24,334 bases of DNA from IMG/VR virus record IMGVR_UViG_3300051212_000966, positions 1-24,334 of that record, one strand, 5' to 3'. Under the pieces are notes generated by a model, which saw only the letters and a program-made list of their open reading frames with translations, was not told where the DNA came from and did no database searches. The position numbers and the translations under genes are program-made. Shown here piece after piece: positions 1-5,670 of the stretch; within the stretch, counting starts at the first letter, position 1, and each line of letters starts with the position of its first letter. The stretch is from a virus.

Positions 1-70
1 TTCGACGTGGCTGTTCTACTGCTTCTGTGCTGGTGCACTGTATGAATGGTGGCGGATGCACAGAGAGTAA
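1..70 (+). CDS. C-terminal end of an unidentified membrane-type protein (partial)
   Basis: An open frame enters from the left edge (frame 2) and ends at TAA 68-70, giving 22 residues that are aromatic and hydrophobic (WLFYCFCAGAL) and finish with YEWWRMHRE. A hydrophobic stretch followed by a charged tail resembles the end of a small membrane protein. It is followed within 10 bases by a hairpin, which fits the end of a transcription unit. The piece is too short to identify, and it is the only + strand coding signal in the left arm. Confidence 0.4.
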   Translation, partial: STWLFYCFCAGALYEWWRMHRE

Positions 71-78
71 GTAAAACG

Positions 79-116
79 GTGGGATCAATCAGATGTTGAG
101 TCTGGTTCGATCCCAC
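79..116 (+). terminator. hairpin at the end of the leftmost + strand unit
   Basis: GTGGGATC (79-86) and GATCCCAC (109-116) form a perfect 8-bp stem with a 22-base loop, just after the stop codon at 68-70. There is no proper T-run after it, so it may be a weak terminator or an mRNA 3' end structure. Confidence 0.4.
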
Positions 117-121
117 AATCT

Positions 122-153
122 TGAAAAGAAACCCCGACCTTTGAGATCGGGAT
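122..153 (-). terminator. intrinsic terminator of the - strand gene block
   Basis: Read on the - strand, CCCGA...TCGGG (151 to 133) forms a stem extended by flanking A/T pairs and is followed by GTTTCTTTTC (132-123). It lies about 20 bases beyond the stop of the last - strand gene (173), where the - strand unit meets the + strand gene from the left edge. Confidence 0.65.
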
Positions 154-172
154 TAACTTCATTGGTTCGGAT

Positions 173-349
173 CTATTTCATCCTCCGAATAGAAACTACA
201 TCGAAGCGGGTGAATAAGCGACGCTGTGTTTCAGTGAAGAGTGATTCCTCATCCTCAACTTCGTTGTACACTTCCTCTACGAACTCTCTGTAGTGCTGCA
301 ACATATCTTGCAGTGTGTTCGCTTCCTTGTCAGTCAGTTGGAGTTCCAT
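173..349 (-). CDS. small acidic phage protein, unknown function
   Basis: 58 residues beginning MELQLTDKEANTLQDML and rich in Glu and Asp, ending with a basic tail (SIRRMK). The frame can be read from a GTG at 421, but that would overlap the upstream gene. The ATG at 349 lies 25 bases after that gene's stop, and its CACACGCACC-type leader resembles the one before the gene at 1282-1539, so 349 is preferred. The composition suggests one mostly helical soluble domain. It is the last gene of the - strand arm. Function unknown. Confidence 0.6.
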   Translation of the reverse strand: MELQLTDKEANTLQDMLQHYREFVEEVYNEVEDEESLFTETQRRLFTRFDVVSIRRMK

Positions 350-374
350 GGCGGCGGTAGTGGGTGCGTGTGGA

Positions 375-704
375 TCAGAAGTAGAGATTACTTCCACTGG
401 GAACGTAGTCATCGATATCACGATCGTCTGAATCGCTAATAACTGTCCATTCCTGGAGAGTCAATAGACCGTAGCGATTGATGATCTCTTCTAGTTCCTC
501 TTGGGTTTTACCATTGAAGTCGATACCATCAGCCAGACACTCTTTGTGGATGACTGTATAACACCGAGCGGGTGCATACTCTGGTGCATCCCATTGTGTT
601 TGACGGACAGTTTGTGGACCCATGTTTTCTACGATGGCGGTGATTTCTAGGTCACCGTTCTTCCTGACGTAGAACTCTTCGATGAGAATGATTTCGTAAG
701 ACAT
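375..704 (-). CDS. hypothetical phage protein
   Basis: 109 residues starting MSYEIILIEEFYVRKNGD. The first half looks like a beta-rich small domain; the second half has an acidic helix (KTQEELEEIINRYG) and a disordered Asp/Ser tail (SDSDDRDIDDYVPSGSN). No signal peptide or membrane segment. No clear ribosome site precedes the ATG, as for several neighbours. I do not recognise the family. Its position among other tiny - strand genes suggests an accessory or early role. Confidence 0.65.
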   Translation of the reverse strand: MSYEIILIEEFYVRKNGDLEITAIVENMGPQTVRQTQWDAPEYAPARCYTVIHKECLADGIDFNGKTQEELEEIINRYGLLTLQEWTVISDSDDRDIDDYVPSGSNLYF

Positions 705-776
705 GACCAGTTGCTAAGAATGGACGGGGTGAATAATCCCGATCGGGATTGTGTGGTTTAGACAGGTGATCGGTTG

Positions 777-983
777 TCAGCTGAACCTGTTGCAGCCAGG
801 AGGATACGGAAGCCACGTCCAGTGAGTACATTTGTTCTCCTGGATGCAGTCTTCGGCTTCATCATAGCCCGCGACCAGCCACCCATGCTCCTGGCAGTAG
901 AACAGAACGTTACCGTACGGGTCGGCTGCTTCAGGGCCTGGGAGTTGGTCAGCGAGGGGGAAGATGCTTTCGTCTAGTGTCAT
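777..983 (-). CDS. small Cys/His-containing phage protein
   Basis: 68 residues if started at ATG 983 (MTLDESIFPLADQLPG). The centre holds FYCQEHGWLVAGYDEAEDC followed by KCTHW, so three Cys and two His lie within about 25 residues, which could bind zinc. The open frame extends further upstream to 1109, but that part overlaps the neighbouring gene (1058-1279) and has no protein-like character. Function unknown. Confidence 0.6.
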   Translation of the reverse strand: MTLDESIFPLADQLPGPEAADPYGNVLFYCQEHGWLVAGYDEAEDCIQENKCTHWTWLPYPPGCNRFS

Positions 984-1057
984 GGTCAGAGGCAGAGAAA
1001 CAACATGAGGACCACCACAACTGTGGTATTGATAATGAGAGTCACTCTCAATAAAGA

Positions 1058-1279
1058 TCAGGGTTTCAGTGGAGTTGTGGGGCCCTCTGTTTTCACCCGA
1101 GAGATGCAAACGTAAGCAGACCCTAAACTCGTTTTGATTTCACCAAGGTTATAGATCCCACCAGTACATTGCCTCCGGTTGATTTCATTCTCTCTCTGTT
1201 GAATTGCGAGAGCTGAGATCATCCCCAAGGCAAGCAATCCAGTGGCGAAGTAGGAACGCTTTCTTACGACTTTAGTCAT
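1058..1279 (-). CDS. small membrane-anchored or secreted protein
   Basis: 73 residues: a basic start (MTKVVRKR), one hydrophobic helix at about residues 9-26 (YFATGLLALGMISALAI), then a short soluble tail with two Cys (residues 38 and 57) that could form a disulfide. This is the layout of a signal-anchor or exported small protein. The ATG lies 2 bases after the stop of the upstream gene, so the two are probably translationally coupled. Possible roles are envelope or superinfection-exclusion functions, but nothing in the sequence decides. Confidence 0.6.
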   Translation of the reverse strand: MTKVVRKRSYFATGLLALGMISALAIQQRENEINRRQCTGGIYNLGEIKTSLGSAYVCISRVKTEGPTTPLKP

Positions 1280-1281
1280 GA

Positions 1282-1539
1282 TCAGGAGTGCAGGGCTTGA
1301 TGTTGTTTCCAGGCAGCCTCGTGCATCTCAGATGCAGTGAGGGGTGGTTCTCCTGTCAGTTCGTCATCACTGGGGGTGTAATCAACGATTGCTTCGAGCC
1401 CAGAGATTACTTCATCTTCCAGGATTGAAAGATGATGGCTACATAGGTGTGAATCCATCAGATGCCTGCGCGTTTCACGTTCTACGACGGCTTCTAGTTC
1501 CTTGAGGATTCGGGAGAGGGTGGCGTATTCGTTAGCCAT
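1282..1539 (-). CDS. hypothetical helical phage protein
   Basis: 85 residues starting MANEYATLSRILKELEAV, mostly charged helix with a His-rich middle (DSHLCSHHLSILEDEV). The leader is CACCACGCACACACC directly before ATG, without a Shine-Dalgarno motif. It is coupled to the downstream membrane protein (stop and start 2 bases apart). Family not recognised. Confidence 0.65.
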   Translation of the reverse strand: MANEYATLSRILKELEAVVERETRRHLMDSHLCSHHLSILEDEVISGLEAIVDYTPSDDELTGEPPLTASEMHEAAWKQHQALHS

Positions 1540-1575
1540 GGTGTGTGCGTGGTGAGTTGATTAGAACTGTTGGGT

Positions 1576-1782
1576 TTAGGTGATCGATTCGATGAATCCG
1601 AGTTGGAGATCATGGAGCGGACCATAGTCCCCCCTGGGTTTGAGCTGATACCAGTTCATTTCCCAGCCATTAGCGAGTCGATCATCTTTGATGAGATCAC
1701 CAACATCTTGGACATCGTAGATGCCACCGGATAGGTGAACACGAATCTTGCGTGGGTTACGCTCTCGACGTGAATCAGACAT
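1576..1782 (-). CDS. hypothetical small basic phage protein
   Basis: 68 residues. A basic N-terminus (MSDSRRERNPRKIRVHLSGG) is followed by a compact domain with IYDVQDVGDLIKDDRLANGW and WYQLKPRGDYGPLHDL. No membrane segment. It is separated by 142 bases from the upstream gene, so it may have its own promoter or depend on read-through. The overlapping frame 1656-1874 is a shadow. Function unknown. Confidence 0.6.
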   Translation of the reverse strand: MSDSRRERNPRKIRVHLSGGIYDVQDVGDLIKDDRLANGWEMNWYQLKPRGDYGPLHDLQLGFIESIT

Positions 1783-1816
1783 GGGCAGGTTAAGAGAATG
1801 TTAAAGGAGAAGGAGA

Positions 1817-1842
1817 TTGCTACACTGCAGGAAATGTAGCAA
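1817..1842 (-). other. hairpin in a 142-base intergenic gap
   Basis: TTGCTACA (1817-1824) and TGTAGCAA (1835-1842) form a perfect 8-bp stem with a 10-base loop. Another inverted repeat, TGCCCA/TGGGCA, lies upstream near 1878-1898. Neither is followed by a good T-run, so an RNA processing or regulatory role is as likely as termination. Confidence 0.35.
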
Positions 1843-1924
1843 CCGATACAGTTTGCTAGGTAGTGATCCGGCATCCATGCCCAGGCCGGTATTGGGCAGT
1901 CCCATCAGGCGATAGCGTAGGCGA

Positions 1925-2257
1925 TCAGGTGCCCTTACGCACGTTCCGTTTAACGCCTACAACCTTCCTCAGTTCCTTACAAGTCAAGGAATCGAGTTGG
2001 GCTGCTACTTCAGCCAACGGATGAACCATTGGATTGACTTTGGTGGTGGCGGATCGTTTCACTAAAACCGACGAATAGATGCGACCCATGCGCTCGCTAA
2101 TGGTCAACACCTGGCGCCGAGCCCATGTAACGGAAAACCAAGCTAGAAATGCAGCAGTTACTAAACCATGGATCAAGATTGTGACGACTTCGCGCCAATC
2201 AATTTCATTCATGAACCAGCGCACTGCTGCGATGGTGGAGTGAAGAGAGTTAGTCAT
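1925..2257 (-). CDS. small single-pass membrane protein
   Basis: 110 residues from ATG 2257, which is preceded by the recurrent CCACCTAGAAAGGA leader with AAGGA at a good distance. One strong membrane segment lies at about residues 25-47 (VVTILIHGLVTAAFLAWF), followed by a basic, soluble C-terminus with LDSLTCKELRKVVGVKR. One transmembrane helix plus a charged tail could suit a holin, spanin or anchor, but no lysis partner is visible nearby, so no function is assigned. The frame is open up to 2314, but the upstream part is the structured leader. Confidence 0.65.
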   Translation of the reverse strand: MTNSLHSTIAAVRWFMNEIDWREVVTILIHGLVTAAFLAWFSVTWARRQVLTISERMGRIYSSVLVKRSATTKVNPMVHPLAEVAAQLDSLTCKELRKVVGVKRNVRKGT

Positions 2258-2265
2258 TGGTGGGT

Positions 2266-2339
2266 TCCTTTCTAGGTGGATGAGGGGGAGTGAACCCCTC
2301 AGAGAGCCTACCACGTGGGAAGGCTCCTTGAGAGAATCA
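2266..2339 (-). promoter_or_regulatory. structured leader: hairpin plus CCACCTAGAAAGGA
   Basis: Between the stop of the 2337-3011 gene and the ATG at 2257, the - strand has a GGAGCCTT/AAGGCTC-type hairpin (about 2303-2326), then GAGGGG/CCCCTC (2282-2300), then CCACCTAGAAAGGA (2266-2279). The first 42 bases, starting exactly at the TGA stop, are nearly the same as those at 3047-3088. Confidence 0.6.
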
Positions 2340-3011
2340 ACCGCAGTATTCGATCAAGAATAGATCAACAGTGTCGGATTCGGTGATCTCAACCTCCTGA
2401 CTATTCTCATCAGTGAGACTGTAGCCGTTGTAGCAGTTATCGACGGAAATTGTTTCACCATCGGCACGAGTTACAGTTCCCAAGACTTGCTCGGGAGCCA
2501 TGTAACCACACTCAAGTCGAAACAGTTTGGCGTCTGTATAACCACCGCGAACGTCACAGCCCTGGTGGATCTGGAGTAGAACGTAGTGTTCACCATCCAG
2601 CTCAAGATTGTGACCTTGGAGCACCTGGGAGAGAGAAGTCTCGCCGTTGTAGGTATTCCAAGCCCGGCGATGAGTGAAGCCTTTCTCGTCTAACCATTCC
2701 TGGCCAGACTTGCTGACTCCATAGCAATCACCATCCCAATCTTCTACATCCTGAGCGTTGAACTCATGGCAGAGATCATCTAGTTGAAGGTCGTTACATT
2801 TCATCAGGTAGTGAAATACACTGATGGTGTAATAGCCATACTTAGACCATTTAACCTCTGGCTCAGATTGGAAGTCTAAGAGAGACTTCTTCTGATTGCG
2901 CTCCCAGTGGCGCCCATAGGCACCGCCGGAGTCGCAGAGTGCTGCACCGGTTGATTCTGTGAGCATCCCGTAGATGGTTTGCTCAACGGTTTGACGGGTG
3001 AGAGTAGTCAC
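2337..3011 (-). CDS. conserved phage protein of unknown function (224 aa)
   Basis: 224 residues from GTG 3011 (MTTLTRQTVEQTIYGML). It has strongly conserved-looking segments: TESTGAALCDSGGAYGRHWE near residues 18-37, WSKYGYYTISVFHYL near 55-69, NTYNGETSLSQVLQG near 120-134, and YVLLQIHQGCDVRGGYTDAK near 143-162. From memory, phage proteins with the DSGGAYGRHW and GCDVRGGYTDAK signatures recur in many tailed-phage genomes without a known function. No membrane segment. The leader is the CCACCTAGAA module with a weaker ribosome site (ACGGA). It is the largest gene of the left arm. Confidence 0.8.
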   Translation of the reverse strand: MTTLTRQTVEQTIYGMLTESTGAALCDSGGAYGRHWERNQKKSLLDFQSEPEVKWSKYGYYTISVFHYLMKCNDLQLDDLCHEFNAQDVEDWDGDCYGVSKSGQEWLDEKGFTHRRAWNTYNGETSLSQVLQGHNLELDGEHYVLLQIHQGCDVRGGYTDAKLFRLECGYMAPEQVLGTVTRADGETISVDNCYNGYSLTDENSQEVEITESDTVDLFLIEYCG

Positions 3012-3022
3012 GTTTGATCCGT

Positions 3023-3088
3023 TCTAGGTGGAGAGGGAGTGAATCCCTCAGAGAGCCTACCAGATTGGAAGGCTCCTTGAGAGAATCA
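3023..3088 (-). promoter_or_regulatory. structured leader: hairpin plus CCACCTAGAA
   Basis: GAGGGA (3033-3038) pairs with TCCCTC (3044-3049) around the loop GTGAA (+ strand sense). It is followed, toward the gene, by CCACCTAGAACGGATC and GTG 3011. Upstream lies a second hairpin inside the 42-base near-repeat 3047-3088 that starts at the TGA of the preceding gene. Confidence 0.6.
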
Positions 3089-3250
3089 GGCAGGGACAAT
3101 TCGGAAAGATCCGAGTTTGTCACCTTGGACAATAATTCCTTCGCGTCTCGCTAATTCTGTTTTAGCCGAGATTTCGCTATGGTAGGTGCCGGGTAGTGGA
3201 TACCAGATCCCTTGTGTCCACATTTCGATTTTGAAACGTTGCTCAGACAT
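3086..3250 (-). CDS. small phage protein, 54 aa
   Basis: Below the usual length cut-off but well supported. ATG 3250 follows CCACCTAGAAAGGAACCACA, the best form of the recurrent leader. The 54 residues start MSEQRFKIEMWTQGIWYPLP and end SFRIVPA before TGA 3088-3086. The WTQGIWYPLPGTYHS segment and a short Ala/Arg-rich helix suggest a compact alpha/beta fold. Same strand and module type as its neighbours. Function unknown. Confidence 0.7.
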   Translation of the reverse strand: MSEQRFKIEMWTQGIWYPLPGTYHSEISAKTELARREGIIVQGDKLGSFRIVPA

Positions 3251-3260
3251 TGTGGTTCCT

Positions 3261-3290
3261 TTCTAGGTGGATGCTGGAGTGAATCCAGCA
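3261..3290 (-). promoter_or_regulatory. structured leader: hairpin plus CCACCTAGAAAGGA
   Basis: TGCTGGA (3272-3278) pairs with TCCAGCA (3284-3290) around GTGAA, followed toward the gene by CCACCTAGAAAGGAACC and ATG 3250. The stem sequence differs completely from the leaders at 2282 and 3033, while the loop and the conserved box are kept. Confidence 0.6.
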
Positions 3291-3327
3291 GAGAAGGGCC
3301 GGAGCCCCTCAGTGCTGGAATCGTACT

Positions 3328-3519
3328 CTACACGCTCTGGAGAGGACCGTAGATCGGAACTCGGAGCGGTAGGCGATCCTTAGTAATGTAGCAGCCAACC
3401 GGATCGTGTCCAGCGGCTAGGTGGCGACCTTTCCAACTGTAGGCGGCTTGGAAGGAGTAACAGTGTCCCCAATCCTTACCGTCTAACCACAGCCGGTAGA
3501 TCGTCTGCGCGTTGTGCAT
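3328..3519 (-). CDS. small phage protein, unknown function
   Basis: 63 residues starting MHNAQTIYRLWLDGKDWG, with SFQAAYSWKGRHLAAGHDP and GCYITKDRLPLRVPIYGPL. The pattern of a Trp/Tyr-rich strand plus a helix is similar in style to the 54-residue neighbour downstream. ATG 3519 is preceded by a variant of the recurrent leader (ACCTAGAAAACCAGCACC) without the AAGGA core. Family not recognised. Confidence 0.65.
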   Translation of the reverse strand: MHNAQTIYRLWLDGKDWGHCYSFQAAYSWKGRHLAAGHDPVGCYITKDRLPLRVPIYGPLQSV

Positions 3520-3527
3520 GGTGCTGG

Positions 3528-3578
3528 TTTTCTAGGTACGTGTGATGCCAGATTGCCGACTAATTGGCAGGCTCTGGC
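3528..3578 (-). promoter_or_regulatory. variant structured leader upstream of the 3328-3519 gene
   Basis: GCCAGA (3547-3552) pairs with TCTGGC (3573-3578), enclosing TGCC/GGCA (3554-3557, 3566-3569), followed toward the gene by ACGTACCTAGAAAA. It is a longer hairpin than its relatives but has the same order: hairpin, CCTAGAAA, start codon. Confidence 0.45.
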
Positions 3579-4011
3579 GGGCCAGCTCCCTGGTGGAAGC
3601 GGGAAGCAATCAGCTAGGGATTGCTCCGATGCCTCAATCCTAGACCATGGCGGGAGCGGATGCGGCCAAAGTTAAATAAGTACATAACTGCAGTACATAA
3701 TTCCCGATTAAATGCAGCCTCCTGCTCCCCGTTACAGTTACAATGGTTAATAACAATTTCCCCAGCTCATGCCGAAAAATTGAAATCGCCCGACGAATCT
3801 TCAGGCCCCACTGTTGACATCCGTTGCGCTGGAAGGGATTTCAAGGGAGAAAAGGGTATAATGATATAACGATAGCGTTGTACGTTAGGCTTATGTAACA
3901 TCCCTTTGTACTAAAAAAATCGCCATATGCGCCTAAACGCATAGTTCTCTCGGCCACTATCAACACAAAAAAAGGCCCCGAAGGGCCAATTTATGAATTG
4001 TCACAAATGGA
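3579..4011. other. 433-base non-coding region with repeats
   Basis: No convincing gene on either strand. The longest frame (3621-3869, +) has no ribosome site and no protein-like character. The stretch holds a GCAATC/GATTGC hairpin (about 3604-3623), one TAGGATT box (- strand, 3642-3636), a duplicated AGTACATAA near 3673-3696, GTAACTGTAACGGGG on the - strand near 3750-3730, a TATGCG/CGCATA hairpin (3926-3943) with a T-run 7 bases further on the - strand, and a terminator at 3967-3987. It is more A/T-rich than its surroundings. A control region or replication element is possible but unproven. Confidence 0.5.
3967..3987 (-). terminator. intrinsic terminator D
   Basis: On the - strand GGCCC-TTCG-GGGCC (3987-3974) is followed by seven T (3973-3967). 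It lies 25 bases after the stop of the 4012-4287 gene. The same stem-UUCG design appears at 4488, 5369 and 6031. Confidence 0.85.
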
Positions 4012-4287
4012 TCAGCAATCTGGCCATTCATAGCCTTCGGGATATTCCCAAAGGTCGCCATCTTGGTACAATCGCCACGTCACACCGTTATTTGTGAGCG
4101 CGGCATCATCCAAAATAGCCTGCCAGGCTTCCCAATACCATTCATGATCCGGGCCAGACTGACAAATTGTCACGTCTTCCCAGTCAATTCCGGCTTTCTG
4201 GGCCCATTCTTCGTCAATATCCGAGCAAAAAAGCTGCGGAATGAAGACGCCATGGGCATCGGAGAGCACGAGATTCGGTCCAAGCAT
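4012..4287 (-). CDS. small acidic Trp-rich phage protein
   Basis: 91 residues starting MLGPNLVLSDAHGVFIPQLF, with SDIDEEWAQKAGIDWEDV, HEWYWEAWQAILDDA and WRLYQDGDLWEYPEGYEW. Very acidic and rich in Trp. Small phage proteins with a WYWEAWxxILDxA helix and a WRLxQDGDLW strand recur in phage accessory regions (recalled, not searched); their role is unknown. It is the only gene between terminators A and D, with a TAGGAG ribosome site 12 bases before ATG 4287. Confidence 0.75.
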   Translation of the reverse strand: MLGPNLVLSDAHGVFIPQLFCSDIDEEWAQKAGIDWEDVTICQSGPDHEWYWEAWQAILDDAALTNNGVTWRLYQDGDLWEYPEGYEWPDC

Positions 4288-4420
4288 TGAAAAACTCCTA
4301 CTAAGTGAGCAAGTCGGTGATCCCGACCCATGAATCCTACCACTTGGCGCGGCCTGATGGCGGGAATCGATGGATCAGTGCCCATCCGACTCCTGAATCC
4401 TAGCAAACCGGACGCCACCA
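4288..4420 (-). repeat. leader with two TAGGATT repeats (cassette A)
   Basis: The - strand reads TAGGATTCAGGAGTCGGA (from 4402) and TAGGATTCATGGGTCGGG (from 4339), two imperfect copies 63 bases apart, each followed by a GGxCAC(C/T)G-like stretch. The ribosome site TAGGAG precedes ATG 4287. Similar pairs occur in cassette B. Confidence 0.5.
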
Positions 4421-4487
4421 CCCCCTGTAACAATGTCACAGAACTTCATAATGCGGCGGTTACTATCAACTATCAACAAAATGCAAC
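4421..4487 (-). promoter_or_regulatory. conserved post-terminator block A
   Basis: Immediately after terminator A the - strand reads TTGATAGTTGATAGTAACC, TTATGAAGTTCTGTGACA, TTGTTACAGGGGG. It aligns with blocks B and C. The position between a terminator and the next gene's leader suggests a promoter. TTGATA and TATGAA are only 13 bases apart, so this is not a standard sigma-70 arrangement. Confidence 0.5.
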
Positions 4488-4509
4488 AAAAAAGGGCCCC
4501 GAAGGGCCC
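4488..4509 (-). terminator. intrinsic terminator A
   Basis: On the - strand GGGCCC-TTCG-GGGCCC (4509-4494) is followed by six T (4493-4488), 11 bases after the stop of the 4521-4916 gene. Confidence 0.85.
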
Positions 4510-4520
4510 GTTTCGGTTAA

Positions 4521-4916
4521 TCAGCAAGGGTTCCGGAGCGAATCTAGGTCGTGACGGGGTTCCATTGCGGCGGATGCTAGGCGGCCCGTGGCTTGCCAGC
4601 GCTGGTAGGCGAACTGACAATAGGCTTCGGCATCTTCGAATCGGTTAAAGTCGGGCGATTGCCACCAGGTAACCGATTGCGCGTCTACCGGAAACTCGTA
4701 GTTAACGGTTTCCTTGACCCATACATTGAAAACATCGTAATCATTGACCGCCTCATCACGTCCGGCTTCGATTGAAAACTCGGCGGTGATGTTGGTGGCG
4801 TCGTGATCACACCACGCGTGGCGGATCACGTCGGATTGTGCTTCGATCGGGCTGCCGTAATGAATACGGGTGTACTCAAGCGGCAGGTGAGCGGTGCTGA
4901 CGGTTGCGGTTGTCAT
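4521..4916 (-). CDS. hypothetical phage protein, 131 aa
   Basis: 131 residues from ATG 4916 (MTTATVSTAHLPLEYTRIHY), chosen because CCACCTAGAAAGGAG sits just upstream; the frame is open to 4973 but that part is leader. Contents: TRIHYGSPIEAQSDVIRHAW, a Trp-rich middle (NVWVKETVNYEFP, SVTWWQSPDFNRFEDAEAYC) and a basic tail. No membrane segment. Second gene of the cassette that starts with the 4970-5191 gene. Function unknown. Confidence 0.75.
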   Translation of the reverse strand: MTTATVSTAHLPLEYTRIHYGSPIEAQSDVIRHAWCDHDATNITAEFSIEAGRDEAVNDYDVFNVWVKETVNYEFPVDAQSVTWWQSPDFNRFEDAEAYCQFAYQRWQATGRLASAAMEPRHDLDSLRNPC

Positions 4917-4923
4917 GGAATTC

Positions 4924-4962
4924 TCCTTTCTAGGTGGGTTGAATGGGGCCATTGCTGGCCCC
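4924..4962 (-). promoter_or_regulatory. structured leader: hairpin plus CCACCTAGAAAGGAG
   Basis: GGGGCC (4945-4950) pairs with GGCCCC (4957-4962) around a 6-base loop. CCCACCTAGAAAGGAG then leads to ATG 4916. Same order as the leaders at 2266, 3023, 3261 and 5618, with a new stem sequence. Confidence 0.6.
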
Positions 4963-4969
4963 GGTTTGA

Positions 4970-5191
4970 TCATAGCTCAGCGAGCATCTCATCGAGAGCC
5001 GCTGTGTCGATTCGGCCATCCATCCATCGGGCACCATCCGGAGTCATTTGCCCGAATCGGTGCTCTAGACGGGGGATGAGCGCATCGTAGCGATCGTACT
5101 GACGGGCCACTTTGTACATGCGCTCGTCATTCTGCAGCCACAGGGCCACGTTCCAGGTTTCCCAATTAGCCCAGCCGTTGAAATCGGCCAT
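4970..5191 (-). CDS. NGWxNxETWNVALWL-family phage protein
   Basis: 73 residues starting MADFNGWANWETWNVALWLQ, then NDERMYKVARQYDRYDA, a short helix (ALIPRLEHRFGQM) and DGARWMDGRIDTAALDEML. The NGWxNxETWNVALWLxND start is a signature I recall from a widespread small protein of tailed phages; the family has no known function that I can name. Ribosome site TAGGAGG 6 bases before ATG 5191. First gene of cassette B; the 131-residue gene follows after a hairpin leader. Confidence 0.8.
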   Translation of the reverse strand: MADFNGWANWETWNVALWLQNDERMYKVARQYDRYDALIPRLEHRFGQMTPDGARWMDGRIDTAALDEMLAEL

Positions 5192-5311
5192 TTGATCCTC
5201 CTATGTGGGTTGAGCCGAGCGGTGTGCCCGACCTGCCAATCCTACCGCATCAGAGCGGGGCTTGGCGAATCGGTGTCCGTTCGACCTCTCAATCCTACAC
5301 CACCGGCCACC
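5192..5311 (-). repeat. leader with two TAGGATT repeats (cassette B)
   Basis: The - strand reads TAGGATTGAGAGGTCGAACG (from 5297) and TAGGATTGGCAGGTCGGGCA (from 5244), 53 bases apart; both continue into CACCG. The 51 bases 5245-5295 recur without a mismatch at 6093-6143, inside another gene. TAGGAGG closes the leader before ATG 5191. Confidence 0.6.
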
Positions 5312-5368
5312 CCCTGGCGCTGTCACAATGTCGCAAAACTTCATAGTGGGGTGGCTACTATCAACATG
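5312..5368 (-). promoter_or_regulatory. conserved post-terminator block B
   Basis: After terminator B the - strand reads TTGATAGTAGCCACC, CTATGAAGTTTTGCGACA, TTGTGACAGCGCCAGGG. The parts TTGATAGTA, ATGAAGTT and TGTGACAGCGCCAGGG are shared with block C, and TTGATAGTA, TATGAAGTT and GACATTGT with block A. Confidence 0.55.
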
Positions 5369-5388
5369 AAAAAAGGGCCCGAAGGCCC
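5369..5388 (-). terminator. intrinsic terminator B
   Basis: On the - strand GGGCC-TTCG-GGCCC (5388-5375) is followed by six T (5374-5369), 5 bases beyond the stop of the 5394-5609 gene. Confidence 0.85.
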
Positions 5389-5393
5389 TAAGA

Positions 5394-5609
5394 TTAAGCG
5401 TCCGGCATGTACACCTTGGATGGAATCCCCATCTTATTGAGCGCCGTGTAGAACGCTGCACGCTCGCCACGCCAGCGATGGATGTCCGCGACGTGTTCCC
5501 CCATCCGTTCCCTGGCACACTTCGCAATGTTGAACCACGCCAGCGTGTGAACGCGGTCGGTCGGTTCGTAGTCCATGGTCAGGCCATGGGAGGTGTAGCT
5601 CGTGTTCAT
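5394..5609 (-). CDS. hypothetical phage protein, 71 aa
   Basis: 71 residues starting MNTSYTSHGLTMDYEPTDRV, then helices HTLAWFNIAKCARERMG and HRWRGERAAFYTALNKMGI, ending SKVYMPDA. Basic helical middle, no membrane segment. ATG 5609 follows CCACCTAGAAAGGATCATC, and the stop is directly followed by terminator B, so it is the second and last gene of its cassette. Function unknown. Confidence 0.75.
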   Translation of the reverse strand: MNTSYTSHGLTMDYEPTDRVHTLAWFNIAKCARERMGEHVADIHRWRGERAAFYTALNKMGIPSKVYMPDA

Positions 5610-5617
5610 GATGATCC

Positions 5618-5653
5618 TTTCTAGGTGGGTTGGATGGGCCCGTTGCCGGGCCC
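5618..5653 (-). promoter_or_regulatory. structured leader: hairpin plus CCACCTAGAAAGGA
   Basis: GGGCCCG (5636-5642) pairs with CGGGCCC (5647-5653) around a TTGC loop, followed toward the gene by CCACCTAGAAAGGATC and ATG 5609. It has the strongest stem of the set. Confidence 0.6.
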
Positions 5654-5670
5654 GTGGTCAGTGTAGCCGA

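Noticed and set aside
3621-3869. 82-residue + strand frame in the non-coding stretch
   Set aside because: No ribosome site, no protein-like pattern, and opposite in direction to every neighbour.
5245-5295. tRNA-like T-arm (GTTCGACC) in the 51-bp repeat
   Set aside because: GTTCGA resembles a T-loop, but there is no acceptor stem, anticodon arm or D arm around either copy.
5201-5527. 108-residue - strand frame over cassette B
   Set aside because: It covers a terminator, block B and a leader, and overlaps the better supported 5394-5609 gene.
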